17,073 nt of DNA from Phocaeicola sp. (GCA_020026225.1 JAHHQU010000044.1:1-17073); one strand, 5' to 3'. Positions 6,655 to 14,917 are shown, counted from the first letter of the stretch. Notes: generated by a model not told the origin, from the letters alone. Numbers and translations are program-made.

Positions 6655-8688
6655 ATGAAAAGTGATCATTCAACTTCGCTCTTTCAGAAGGAGCTGGTAT
6701 TAGATAGTTTCAAGCAGTCTTTCGTAAAACTGAATCCGCGTATCATGGTAAAGAATCCTATCATGTTTACGGTTGAGGTTTGTACTTTGATCATGCTTTT
6801 AGTTACAATTTACTCGATTTTCAATGAGGACCAAGGTTCGTTTGCCTATAATGTTTGGGTATTTGTCATTTTGTTTGCCACCCTGCTGTTTGCCAATTTC
6901 GCTGAAGCGATTGCTGAGGCACGTGGAAAGGCTCAGGCCGACAGCCTGCGCAAAACGCGTGAAGAGACTCCTGCTCGGTTGGTGGTAGGTGATGGTACGA
7001 AGACAGTGAGCAGTTCTCAGTTGAAAAAGGGGGATGTGTTTATTTGTGAAGCCGGTGACGTGATTCCTGCCGACGGTGAAATCATCGAAGGATTGGCGTC
7101 TATTGATGAAAGTGCCATTACTGGTGAATCGGCTCCTGTAATCCGTGAATCAGGCGGTGATAAGAGTTCGGTGACAGGGGGAACGAAAGTGTTGTCCGAC
7201 CGCATCAAGGTGGTGGTGACTACTCAACCGGGAGAAAGTTTCTTGGATAAGATGATCAGTCTGGTGGAAGGGGCTTCCAGAAAGAAGACTCCGAATGAAA
7301 TCGCATTGACTATTTTGTTGGCAGCGTTTACATTGGTCTTTTTCATTGTCTGTATAACCTTGAAGCCGTTGGCCGATTACAGTGGTACTGTCATAACCAT
7401 CGCTTCCTTCTTGTCGCTCTTTGTTTGTTTGATTCCGACTACAATCGGCGGACTTCTGTCGGCTATCGGTATTGCGGGGATGGACCGTGCGCTTCGTGCC
7501 AATGTGATTACCAAATCGGGTAAGGCCGTAGAAACAGCAGGTGATATTGATACGTTGTTGTTGGACAAGACCGGTACCATTACAATCGGTAACCGTAGAG
7601 CGACCAAGTTTTATCCGATAGATGGCGTGGAAGAACGCAGATTTATTGAAGCTTGTATGTTGTCTTCTGTTGCTGATGATACCCCGGAAGGAAAGAGTAT
7701 CATTGAATTGGGACATGAATCTGGTTTTCGTATGCGCAGCTTGCATACGGAAGGAGCTCACATGATTAAGTTCTCGGCTGAAACAAAATGTTCCGGCATC
7801 ACCCTGAAAGACGGAACGGAAATTCGTAAAGGGGCATTTGATACTATCCGAAAGATTGCTTTGGAGGCGGGTCATCCGTTCCCGGAAGCCGTAGAAAGTG
7901 TGATTGCAGCGATTACAAGCAATGGAGGTACACCGTTGGTAGTAAGTATCAATAAACAAATAGCAGGTGTTATTGAATTGCAGGATATTATCAAGCCGGG
8001 TATTCAGGAACGTTTTGTCCGCTTGCGTAAGATGGGTGTGAAAACGGTGATGGTAACCGGTGATAACCCGCTTACAGCCAAATATATTGCTGAGAAGGCT
8101 GGAGTGGACGATTTCATCGCTGAGGCTAAACCTGAAGATAAGATGGAGTACATCAAGAAAGAACAGGCAGCCGGCAAATTGGTGGCCATGATGGGAGATG
8201 GTACGAATGACGCTCCTGCATTGGCTCAGGCAAATGTGGGAGTAGCCATGAACAGCGGTACTCAGGCTGCCAAAGAAGCGGGCAATATGGTTGACTTGGA
8301 CAATGACCCGACCAAGTTGATTGAGATTGTAGAAATCGGGAAACAGTTGCTGATGACTCGTGGTACGTTAACCACTTTCTCTATAGCGAATGATGTCGCT
8401 AAATATTTTGCCATCGTGCCGGCTTTGTTCATGTTGTCTATACCGGAATTAGGAGCCTTGAATATCATGAACCTTCACTCTCCGGAGAGTGCCATTCTTT
8501 CGGCAATCATCTTCAATGCGGTGATTATTCCTATTCTGATTCCTTTGGCCTTGAAGGGAGTTCAGTATAAGCCTCTTGGTGCTTCGGCTTTGTTGCGACG
8601 TAATCTGCTCATTTATGGGGTAGGAGGTGTAATCGTTCCGTTTGTAGGTATCAAGTTGATTGACTTGCTGGTAGGAATCTTCTTTTAA
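6655..8688 (+). CDS. kdpB: Potassium-transporting P-type ATPase subunit KdpB
   Basis: A 677-residue P-type (type IA) ATPase that hydrolyses ATP to drive K+ import through KdpA. Visible motifs in order: actuator loop TGES (156-159), the phosphorylated Asp in DKTGTIT (D304), the nucleotide-binding domain, and the hinge GDGTNDAPAL (Asp515 and Asp519). Ser159 corresponds to the TGES serine (Ser162 in Escherichia coli) whose phosphorylation switches the pump off at high K+. That form of control is therefore possible here. Hydrophobic helices flank the cytoplasmic domains as in other KdpB proteins. It is full length and lies between kdpA and kdpC (32-bp gap). Confidence 0.98.
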   Translation: MKSDHSTSLFQKELVLDSFKQSFVKLNPRIMVKNPIMFTVEVCTLIMLLVTIYSIFNEDQGSFAYNVWVFVILFATLLFANFAEAIAEARGKAQADSLRKTREETPARLVVGDGTKTVSSSQLKKGDVFICEAGDVIPADGEIIEGLASIDESAITGESAPVIRESGGDKSSVTGGTKVLSDRIKVVVTTQPGESFLDKMISLVEGASRKKTPNEIALTILLAAFTLVFFIVCITLKPLADYSGTVITIASFLSLFVCLIPTTIGGLLSAIGIAGMDRALRANVITKSGKAVETAGDIDTLLLDKTGTITIGNRRATKFYPIDGVEERRFIEACMLSSVADDTPEGKSIIELGHESGFRMRSLHTEGAHMIKFSAETKCSGITLKDGTEIRKGAFDTIRKIALEAGHPFPEAVESVIAAITSNGGTPLVVSINKQIAGVIELQDIIKPGIQERFVRLRKMGVKTVMVTGDNPLTAKYIAEKAGVDDFIAEAKPEDKMEYIKKEQAAGKLVAMMGDGTNDAPALAQANVGVAMNSGTQAAKEAGNMVDLDNDPTKLIEIVEIGKQLLMTRGTLTTFSIANDVAKYFAIVPALFMLSIPELGALNIMNLHSPESAILSAIIFNAVIIPILIPLALKGVQYKPLGASALLRRNLLIYGVGGVIVPFVGIKLIDLLVGIFF

Positions 8689-8720
8689 ATAAACAGGTAG
8701 AATAACTAAAAAATGAAATC

Positions 8721-9293
8721 ATGAAAAATTTACTTAAATCATTTAGAATAACAACTGCATTTTGTGTGTTTCTAACTCTCTTTTATATTCTTGTGTTGTG
8801 GATTGTTTCACTTCTCATCGGTCCGAATAACGGTAATGCAGAAGTCGTGGAGTTGGATGGAAAAGTGGTGGGAATGGCTAATGTAGGCCAGTCCTTTACA
8901 AAAGATATTTATTTCTGGGGACGTCCTTCATGTGCAGGGGATGGGTATGATGCTACGAGCTCGGCTGGCAGCAACAAGGGACCTACTAATCCAGAATATC
9001 TGGCAGACGTCAATGCACGTATCGAGAAATTTTTGGAACATCATCCATATTTGTCAAGAGAACAGGTTCCTGCCGAAATGGTAACGGCCAGTGGCTCGGG
9101 CTTGGATCCAGACATCACACCTGTTTCTGCTTTCGTTCAGATGCAGCGTGTGGCTACGGCTCGGGGCATGAGTGTAGAATCTGTAAGAAAGATAGTGGAA
9201 TCTCAGATAGAAAGACCTTTCTTGGGACTTTTCGGACCGGAAAAGGTGAATGTGTTGAAACTGAATGTGGCTCTGGAAAAAGCGGACAGGTAA
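8721..9293 (+). CDS. kdpC: Potassium-transporting ATPase subunit KdpC
   Basis: A 190-residue protein with one N-terminal transmembrane helix (about 10-34: TTAFCVFLTLFYILVLWIVS and on) and a periplasmic domain. The KdpC signatures FWGRPS, SSAGSNKGPTNPEY and VTASGSGLDPDITPVSAFVQ are present. KdpC stabilises the complex and helps K+ reach KdpA. Relatives usually read DPHIS where this one has DPDIT, a small difference of unknown effect. It ends the pump genes; a 99-bp spacer with a hairpin separates it from the outer-membrane gene. Confidence 0.97.
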   Translation: MKNLLKSFRITTAFCVFLTLFYILVLWIVSLLIGPNNGNAEVVELDGKVVGMANVGQSFTKDIYFWGRPSCAGDGYDATSSAGSNKGPTNPEYLADVNARIEKFLEHHPYLSREQVPAEMVTASGSGLDPDITPVSAFVQMQRVATARGMSVESVRKIVESQIERPFLGLFGPEKVNVLKLNVALEKADR

Positions 9294-9331
9294 TAGGAAG
9301 ATTAGGAGAAAAAAATTATTATTTGTAATTT

Positions 9332-9362
9332 TGGCCGTGAAATCCACCGGTTGGATTGGCCA
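9332..9362 (+). other. Intercistronic hairpin between kdpC and the outer-membrane gene
   Basis: TGGCC (9332-9336) and AATCC (9341-9345) pair with GGATT (9353-9357) and GGCCA (9358-9362), giving a 10-bp stem with a 4-base bulge. No U-run follows, so it is not a normal terminator. An isolated TAATTTTG (9326-9333) resembles a -7 box but lacks a -33 partner. The hairpin could mark RNA processing or set different expression of the gene after it. Confidence 0.4.
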
Positions 9363-9392
9363 TAAGGTATTTTAAATAGTAACATAAGAAAA

Positions 9393-10109
9393 ATGAATAG
9401 TATTTTTAAGAAAATGTTTTTGGCGTTGGCTGTGATGGTTTCATTGCCAACGATGATGCAGGCACAGACGAAATTTAAAGTGAATGGTGAACTTGGTTTC
9501 GTAAGTGATTATGTCTGGCGTGGAGCCGATCAGTATTCAGGCTTTTCTGTGCAGCCTTCTTTGACCCTGGGCTATGGCGGATTTAGTTTGAACTTGTGGG
9601 GCAATCAGACCTTGTCCAAATGGGAGGATGGCAAAGGTCAGAAAGAGGTGGACATTAACTTGTCTTATGCATACAAGAACTTTTCGATAACGATTTCCGA
9701 TTACTGGTGGGCAGGAACTGATATGCCTTATGGGGATTATAAGAATGATCATTACTTTGAAGGAACTTTGGCTTTTAATTTCGGTGAGTCTTTCCCGCTG
9801 GAATTGGCTTGGAGCACCATGTTTGCTGGAGGAGATAAAAATGAGAATGGCCATTTGATGGCATCTTCTTACTTGAACATAGCTTATCCGTTCAGCCTTC
9901 CTGCCGACATTACGCTCACTCCTGCGGTTGGCTTTACTCCTTGGAAAGGTATGTATTGGGACAAGGCTGCCTTTACAGACATTACGCTGACTGCTAACAA
10001 GGATATTAAGGTGAACGAGCACTTCGTGATTCCTATTTTCTTGCAGGCTGTCGTTTCACCGATTTATGACCGTACCTACTTGTTGGGAGGTATAAGTTTT
10101 GGTTTTTAA
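9393..10109 (+). CDS. Outer-membrane beta-barrel protein at the end of the kdp operon
   Basis: A 238-residue protein. Residues 1-24 form a signal peptide (basic MNSIFKK, hydrophobic core, likely cleavage after MMQA). The mature part has alternating aromatic/hydrophobic strands (GELGFVSDYVWRGADQYSGF, VDINLSYAYKNFSITISDYW) and ends in Gly-Gly-Ile-Ser-Phe-Gly-Phe, a terminal aromatic typical of BAM substrates. Spacing and content resemble the small barrel family annotated as CHP02001/Gcw_chp, whose job is not established. It follows kdpC on the same strand with no terminator between and a terminator just after it. It may thus be co-expressed with the pump and let K+ cross the outer membrane. That role is inferred from position only. 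Confidence 0.8.
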   Translation: MNSIFKKMFLALAVMVSLPTMMQAQTKFKVNGELGFVSDYVWRGADQYSGFSVQPSLTLGYGGFSLNLWGNQTLSKWEDGKGQKEVDINLSYAYKNFSITISDYWWAGTDMPYGDYKNDHYFEGTLAFNFGESFPLELAWSTMFAGGDKNENGHLMASSYLNIAYPFSLPADITLTPAVGFTPWKGMYWDKAAFTDITLTANKDIKVNEHFVIPIFLQAVVSPIYDRTYLLGGISFGF

Positions 10110-10141
10110 AAGAAAATAGATTGTTCAGTTGAATTTAGATT

Positions 10142-10174
10142 AACAGCGTTACGCTGTTTTGTTTCTCTTTATTT
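10142..10174 (+). terminator. Terminator ending the kdp operon
   Basis: AACAGCG (10142-10148) and CGCTGTT (10152-10158) form a 7-bp stem with a TTA loop, followed by TTGTTTCTCTTTATTT. It lies 33 bp after the stop codon of the outer-membrane gene. Confidence 0.8.
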
Positions 10175-10582
10175 GAAGAGCGAGGCGAGCCGGTTGTTTT
10201 CATCAAGTGTCATTTTGTTGCTCTATAAGTTGAGAAAGGGTGAAGTGACGCAGGGGTGAAGGCTGGAAAAACGGAATCTGTAGACTTTGGGGGTGAAAAG
10301 GAAAGTTTAGTAAGATGAAGACCTTTATTTTTTTTCATAAATGGCATGAATCTGTCAAAAAAACTATTTACTTTGTATCTTCTCATTTGTGAAGGTTGAT
10401 TCAGAAACAGCTAAACGTTTTGTTTCGTCGGATGTTTCATTGGCATGCAAGTAAAAGAGACATTTTAGAAGTCCCCGTTGGGGACTTTGTTCGTTTGGCA
10501 TATTCAAGGAAACGGACGAACGAAATGAGAGTGAAAAGAAAAAAGGATCTATTTGTTTAAAAGATAAGCTTAGAAGAGTGAT
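10175..10582 (+). other. Long untranslated region upstream of trkH
   Basis: About 410 bp without a convincing gene. It holds three GGGTGAA copies (10238, 10254 and 10291), a possible -7 box TTACTTTG (10368-10375, no clear -33 partner), and a perfect 8-bp hairpin AAGTCCCC-GTT-GGGGACTT (10469-10487) followed by TGTTCGTTT. GTTCGT (10489-10494) can pair with ACGAAC (10517-10522), while CGTTT (10492-10496) can instead pair with AAACG (10510-10514). These two pairings exclude each other. Such length and structure suggest a regulated leader, but no known riboswitch class is recognised. Confidence 0.4.
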
Positions 10583-12079
10583 ATGGAAGGTTTATGCAAC
10601 AATAAGACTAAAAATAACAGGTGTTCGGTTGTGAACTATAAGTTGGTGACGCGCATTCTTGGCGTTTTACTTTGGATTGAATCTGGGATGTTCGCTATTT
10701 GTGCCGCAGTATCTTTGTGGTACCACGAAAAAGAATATATCGATTTCGTGTCTTCTATCCTGCTTACTTTAGGAGTCGGTGGATTGATGATCTTGATAGG
10801 TACATCCAGTCGTCAGCAGCTGGGACGTCGCGATGGTTATTGTGTGGTCGGATTGTCTTGGGTGCTGTTCTCACTCTTTGGCATGCTGCCTTTTTATCTT
10901 AGCGGACACATCCCTTCTATTACGGATGCATTCTTTGAAACGATGTCGGGTTTTACCACTACCGGTGCCACGATTTTAAACGACATAGAATCTTTGCCGA
11001 AGGGGCTGCTCTTCTGGAGAAGCTTGACGCAATGGATTGGAGGTTTGGGCATCGTGTTCTTTACATTGGCTATATTACCGAATTTCGGCAGCGACAGCCA
11101 GCAATTGTTTTTGTCGGAAGCCACAGGCATCACTCATCATAAAACACATCCTCAGGTACAAGTCATGGCTCGATGGCTCTGGACCATTTACCTGACTTTG
11201 ACCTTCTTGGAGACGTTGTTGTTGCTCTTTGGAGGTATGAGTTTGTTTGACGCTGTCTGCCATTCTTTGACTTCTACGGCTACCGGCGGCTTTTCTACCA
11301 AGCAGGATAGCATCGCTTATTGGAATTCTCCATTCATCGAGTATGTCGTCGCTTTCTTTATGCTTTTTTCAGGAATCAATTTTTCTTTGTTCTACATGGG
11401 GCTGAAGGGAAATCTGCAGTCGCTTTTAAAGGATGAAGAATTGCATTGGTACTTGAAGTCAATCGGTTTCATTACGCTGGTAATTACTGTTGCCCTGATT
11501 GTTAAGAATGGATATGGTATAGAAGAAGGCTTCAGAAAGGCCTTTTTCCAAGTGGTGTCAATTCATACTTCTTGTGGATTCGCTACAGACGACTATAATC
11601 TGTGGCCGCATTTCACTTGGATGCTGCTGATTATAGCCATGCTTTCGGGAGGATGTACAGGGTCTACAGGTGGAGGTATCAAATCTGCTCGATTGCTTAT
11701 CTTGATGCGAAATATCATGAATCAGTTCAAGCAGATTCTTCATCCGCGTGCCGTATTGCCTGTTCGCATCAATCATTATACGGTCGACACACAGCTTTCG
11801 GCTACGGTGATGACATTCATCATCACTTACATGCTCTGCATCTTGTTGGGTTGGATAGCACTGATGGCTATGGGATTGGGACTGACGGAAGCCATGAGTA
11901 CAGCTGTTTCTGCTATGGGAAATGTAGGTCCTGGAATCGGTGCTTTCGGACCTGCTTATTCTTGGGCGGCTATACCTGATCTCGGAAAATGGCTGTTGGC
12001 TATTATGATGCTGATTGGCCGCTTGGAGATGTTTGGTGTGTTGCTTCTCTTCTACAGAGGATTATGGAGAAACAAATAA
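10583..12079 (+). CDS. trkH: Trk-type potassium uptake protein TrkH
   Basis: A 498-residue inner-membrane K+ channel-like transporter of the SKT superfamily. The four pore loops are visible: TTTGAT (125-130), TSTATGGFS with Gly235, HTSCGFAT with Gly332, and GNVGPG (446-451). All four filter glycines are present, which in this family means K+ selectivity. SGGCTGSTGGGIKSARLL is the conserved intramembrane gating stretch. A GTG at 10631 (VNYKLVTRIL) is a plausible alternative start, removing a 16-residue polar N-tail; the upstream ATG was kept because AGAAGAG precedes it. The usual TrkA partner is not in the window; instead a KdpD-like nucleotide-binding protein follows after 24 bp, apparently in the same transcript. 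Confidence 0.96.
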   Translation: MEGLCNNKTKNNRCSVVNYKLVTRILGVLLWIESGMFAICAAVSLWYHEKEYIDFVSSILLTLGVGGLMILIGTSSRQQLGRRDGYCVVGLSWVLFSLFGMLPFYLSGHIPSITDAFFETMSGFTTTGATILNDIESLPKGLLFWRSLTQWIGGLGIVFFTLAILPNFGSDSQQLFLSEATGITHHKTHPQVQVMARWLWTIYLTLTFLETLLLLFGGMSLFDAVCHSLTSTATGGFSTKQDSIAYWNSPFIEYVVAFFMLFSGINFSLFYMGLKGNLQSLLKDEELHWYLKSIGFITLVITVALIVKNGYGIEEGFRKAFFQVVSIHTSCGFATDDYNLWPHFTWMLLIIAMLSGGCTGSTGGGIKSARLLILMRNIMNQFKQILHPRAVLPVRINHYTVDTQLSATVMTFIITYMLCILLGWIALMAMGLGLTEAMSTAVSAMGNVGPGIGAFGPAYSWAAIPDLGKWLLAIMMLIGRLEMFGVLLLFYRGLWRNK

Positions 12080-12103
12080 GCGTATGCCATATTTTAGTAT
12101 AGT

Positions 12104-13231
12104 ATGGATAGTAGAGAAGAAAGTGTACAGCATTTCTTAAAGATGATTCGCCGCTCGCAAAGGGGCGTGTTCAAGATTTATATAGGCATGATTGCGGGGG
12201 TAGGAAAGAGCTATCGAATGCTTCAGGAGGCCCATGAATTGCTGGAAAATCATGTCGATGTGCAGATAGGATACATTGAGACACATGGAAGGGCAGGTAC
12301 GGAGGCTTTGGTTGCTGGCTTGCCTGTCATTCCTCGCAAGAAAATATTTTATAAGGGAAAGGAAGTGGAAGAGATGGACGTAGATGCCATTTTGTTGCTT
12401 CATCCCGAATTGGTTATTGTGGACGAGTTGGCTCATACCAACATAGAAGGCAGCCGCAATGAAAAACGCTGGCAGGATGTGATGGATTTGTTGGATGCGG
12501 GTATCAATGTGGTCTCTGCAGTCAATATTCAGCATATAGAGAGCCTGAATGAAGAAATTAAGGGCATTGCCGGTATTGAGGTGAAGGAACGTATTCCCGA
12601 CAAGGTTTTGGAGGAGGCTGATGAAGTGGTAAATATCGACTTGACGGCCGAAGAGCTGATTACTCGATTGAAGTCGGGTAAGATTTATCGGCTTGATAAG
12701 GTGCAGACTGCTTTGAACAACTTCTTTAAAACGGACAATATCTTGCAGCTGCGTGAATTGGCATTGAAGGAAGTGGCCTTTCGCGTAGAAAGAAAGGTGG
12801 AAAATGAGGTGGTGGACAGTGAAAAGTCCAGTCATAAGGAACGTTTCATGGCGTGTATCAGCAGCAATGAAAAGACTCCTCGCAGCATCATTCGTACCAC
12901 TGCCCGATGGGCTTCTCGCTATAATACGGAATTCTATGCCTTGTATGTGCAGACTCCCCGTGAAAGTACCGACCGGATTGGTCTGGCCAACCAGCGCTAC
13001 TTGTTGAACCATTTTAAACTGGTGACCGAACTTGGAGGGGAAGTGATTCAGGTGGCTTCTCCCCACATTATGGAAACGATACTGCAAGTGTGCAAAGACA
13101 GACAGATAACTTCCGTTTGTGTGGGAAAACCGGCTTTGAAATTCTTCAGTATGTTGACTTCATTACCAAGGTATCGAAAGTTCTTGAATGAATTGTCCAA
13201 AATGGATACAAAATTGATTATATTGCCTTAA
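12104..13231 (+). CDS. kdpD: Free-standing KdpD N-terminal sensor + universal stress (USP) domain protein
   Basis: A 375-residue soluble protein matching only the front half of KdpD. Residues ~20-230 are the KdpD domain, with Walker A GMIAGVGKS (28-36, Lys35) and Walker B LVIVDELAHTN (Asp107, Glu108). Residues ~250-375 are a USP-like domain (ERFMACISSNEKTPRSIIRT onward), which in some KdpD proteins binds cyclic di-AMP or ATP. The four-helix membrane bundle and kinase core of classical KdpD (about 890 residues) are absent; a separate kinase gene starts 14 bp later. This is a clean domain split, not a truncation. It probably passes K+ or nucleotide information to that kinase. A direct effect on TrkH, whose gene precedes it, is also possible. 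Gene symbol applies to this half only. Confidence 0.9.
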   Translation: MDSREESVQHFLKMIRRSQRGVFKIYIGMIAGVGKSYRMLQEAHELLENHVDVQIGYIETHGRAGTEALVAGLPVIPRKKIFYKGKEVEEMDVDAILLLHPELVIVDELAHTNIEGSRNEKRWQDVMDLLDAGINVVSAVNIQHIESLNEEIKGIAGIEVKERIPDKVLEEADEVVNIDLTAEELITRLKSGKIYRLDKVQTALNNFFKTDNILQLRELALKEVAFRVERKVENEVVDSEKSSHKERFMACISSNEKTPRSIIRTTARWASRYNTEFYALYVQTPRESTDRIGLANQRYLLNHFKLVTELGGEVIQVASPHIMETILQVCKDRQITSVCVGKPALKFFSMLTSLPRYRKFLNELSKMDTKLIILP

Positions 13232-13245
13232 ATTTAGGAAAGACT

Positions 13246-14700
13246 ATGAATATTAAAACGAAACTAAGATTAGGACTTGGCATTTTGGTTGCTATGATTG
13301 TGCTGTTGGTTGCTCTTTCGGTAGTGAATCTGCAAATCCTTACGGCTACTGAGCCTACCAGTCCGGCTGCAGGTCCTGGCCTGTATCGTGCTTTGATATG
13401 GGTTTTAGTGGTAGGAGCTTTCAGCATCATAATAGGTGTCGTGTTATTGTTGTTGTTGCCTGGCTCCATCAACAAACCGATTCATGAACTGGCCAATGGC
13501 ATTCAGGAGATAGCGAACCATAATTATGCCAAACGTCTGTATCTGAAAAGTCAGGAATTTGTGGAGGTGTCACACAACTTTAACCGTATGGCGAAGCGCT
13601 TGGAAGATTATCATGCCAGTACCTTGTCGAAGATGATGGCTTCCAAGAAGTTTATGGAAACTATCATCAACAGTGTGCGTGAGCCTATCATCGGATTGGA
13701 CAATGAAATGAACGTTGCGTTTATCAACGATGAGGCGTTGAACATCATCAATCTGACTCGAGAAGAGATTATCATGAAGTCGGCCAAGGAGGTTGCCTTG
13801 CATAATGACCTGTTGCGCAGGTTGGTTCGTGAACTGGTGGATACGGAGAAGTCGGATTCTCATACTAAGTCTGAACCTTTAAAGATTTATGCAGACAACA
13901 AGGAAAGCTATTTCCAGATGAATTCGATGCCTATTACCCAGATGGATAAGGATGGAGTGACTCCCAAACAGCAGGGATACGTAATCATGCTGAAGAATAT
14001 TACGGAGTTCAAGGAACTGGATTCTGCCAAGACGACTTTCATTTCTACGGTTTCTCATGAATTGAAGACTCCGATTTCGGCCATAATGATGAGCTTGCAG
14101 CTGCTTGAAGACGAGCGCGTGGGCAGCTTGAATGAGGAACAGACCGAGTTGGCCAAGAGCATTCAGGACAACAGTGAGCGTTTGCTGAACATTACCAGTG
14201 AATTATTGAACATGACTCAGGTGGAATCGGGCAAATTGCAGTTGAAGCCGCGAGTAACCAAGCCGATTGAGTTGATAGAATATGCTATCAAGGCGAATCG
14301 GGTGCAGGCAGAAAAATTCAAGATTCAGATAGAAGTGCAGTATCCCGAAGAGAAAATCGGCCGTTTGTTTGTCGACAGCGAAAAGATTGCTTGGGTGCTG
14401 ACCAACTTGCTTTCAAATGCCATCCGTTATTCTTATGAGAATGGTCGTATCATTATCGGTGCCCGCCAGTCGGACGACGGTTATATTGAGATGTTCGTAC
14501 AGGATTTTGGCAGGGGAATTGATCCGCGTTATCATAAGAGTATATTTGATCATTACTTCCGTGTTCCGGGAACCAAAGTACAGGGTAGCGGATTGGGTCT
14601 GTCCATCTCCAAGGACTTTGTTGAGGCTCATGGAGGAACTTTGAGCATTCAAAGCGAATTGGGTAAAGGTTGTTGCTTTATCATGAGATTGAAGGTCTGA
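13246..14700 (+). CDS. Membrane histidine kinase with HAMP and PAS domains, partner of the split KdpD
   Basis: A 484-residue kinase. Two transmembrane helices (about 9-30 and 48-71) enclose a loop of only ~17 residues, too small for a ligand domain. This recalls the loop-poor membrane part of KdpD, with two helices instead of four. A HAMP linker (~72-124), a coiled stretch and a PAS domain (~135-250, EPIIGLDNEMNVAFINDEAL) follow. Then come HisKA with His271 in FISTVSHELKTP and the ATP-binding domain with N-box LLSNAIRY, G1 DFGRGID and G2 GSGLGLSISK. It starts 14 bp after the KdpD-like gene, so it is probably co-translated with it. The likely phospho-acceptor is the NtrC-type regulator at 3201; this pairing is inferred, as no other response regulator is in the window. 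Confidence 0.93.
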   Translation: MNIKTKLRLGLGILVAMIVLLVALSVVNLQILTATEPTSPAAGPGLYRALIWVLVVGAFSIIIGVVLLLLLPGSINKPIHELANGIQEIANHNYAKRLYLKSQEFVEVSHNFNRMAKRLEDYHASTLSKMMASKKFMETIINSVREPIIGLDNEMNVAFINDEALNIINLTREEIIMKSAKEVALHNDLLRRLVRELVDTEKSDSHTKSEPLKIYADNKESYFQMNSMPITQMDKDGVTPKQQGYVIMLKNITEFKELDSAKTTFISTVSHELKTPISAIMMSLQLLEDERVGSLNEEQTELAKSIQDNSERLLNITSELLNMTQVESGKLQLKPRVTKPIELIEYAIKANRVQAEKFKIQIEVQYPEEKIGRLFVDSEKIAWVLTNLLSNAIRYSYENGRIIIGARQSDDGYIEMFVQDFGRGIDPRYHKSIFDHYFRVPGTKVQGSGLGLSISKDFVEAHGGTLSIQSELGKGCCFIMRLKV

Positions 14701-14727
14701 ACCTTATTCTTCAAAAGGGAAGAATTT

Positions 14728-14815
14728 TGCTGCTGACGTATGTCGGTAATGTTGCTGACGTATGTCAGTAGTGCTGCCGACCATTGTCAGTAATGCTGCT
14801 GACATACGTCAGCAG
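14728..14815. repeat. Four tandem 22-bp repeats, each an imperfect palindrome
   Basis: Units at 14728-14749, 14750-14771, 14772-14793 and 14794-14815 are exactly 22 bp each and have no spacer. The core of every unit is CYGAC-N4-GTCRG: CTGACGTATGTCGG, CTGACGTATGTCAG, CCGACCATTGTCAG and CTGACATACGTCAG. In addition CTGCTGACGTATGTC (14730-14744) is the exact reverse complement of 14801-14815, so the array can fold as one long hairpin or as several small ones. It begins 27 bp after the kinase stop codon. Confidence 0.9.
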
Positions 14816-14839
14816 ATAAATCGATGAGGAAATAATATA

Positions 14840-14888
14840 AAAAAGCAACCTCTTTCTTGGAATTTTCCCTTGAAAGAGGTTGCTTTTT
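14840..14888. terminator. Bidirectional terminator between the kinase gene and rfbC
   Basis: A perfect 17-bp inverted repeat, AAAAAGCAACCTCTTTC (14840-14856) with its complement at 14872-14888, encloses a 15-base loop. An A-run on the left and a T-run on the right let it end transcription from both converging genes. Confidence 0.92.
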
Positions 14889-14917
14889 ATATCTTCAGAT
14901 TCTTGATAACCAGTCGG

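Noticed and set aside
7150..7959. Minus-strand open frame of 269 codons opposite kdpB
   Set aside because: kdpB is full length with all P-type ATPase motifs; the antisense frame has no recognisable features.
9326..9333. TAATTTTG as an independent promoter for the outer-membrane gene
   Set aside because: No TTTG lies 18-21 bp upstream and the box overlaps the intercistronic hairpin; co-transcription with kdpC is simpler.
10342..10501. Sigma-54 promoter upstream of trkH (TGGCAT occurs at 10342, 10441 and 10496)
   Set aside because: None of the three has a TTGC-like -12 element at the required 12-bp GG-to-GC spacing, so they are not functional -24/-12 pairs.
12137..13087. Long open frame (316 codons) on the minus strand opposite the KdpD-like gene
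   Set aside because: It lies wholly inside a gene with clear Walker motifs, has no family features, and is explained by codon bias of the real frame.
14728..14815. Reading the 22-bp repeats as a CRISPR array
   Set aside because: The repeats are directly abutting with no unique spacers, are shorter than CRISPR repeats, and no cas gene is present.
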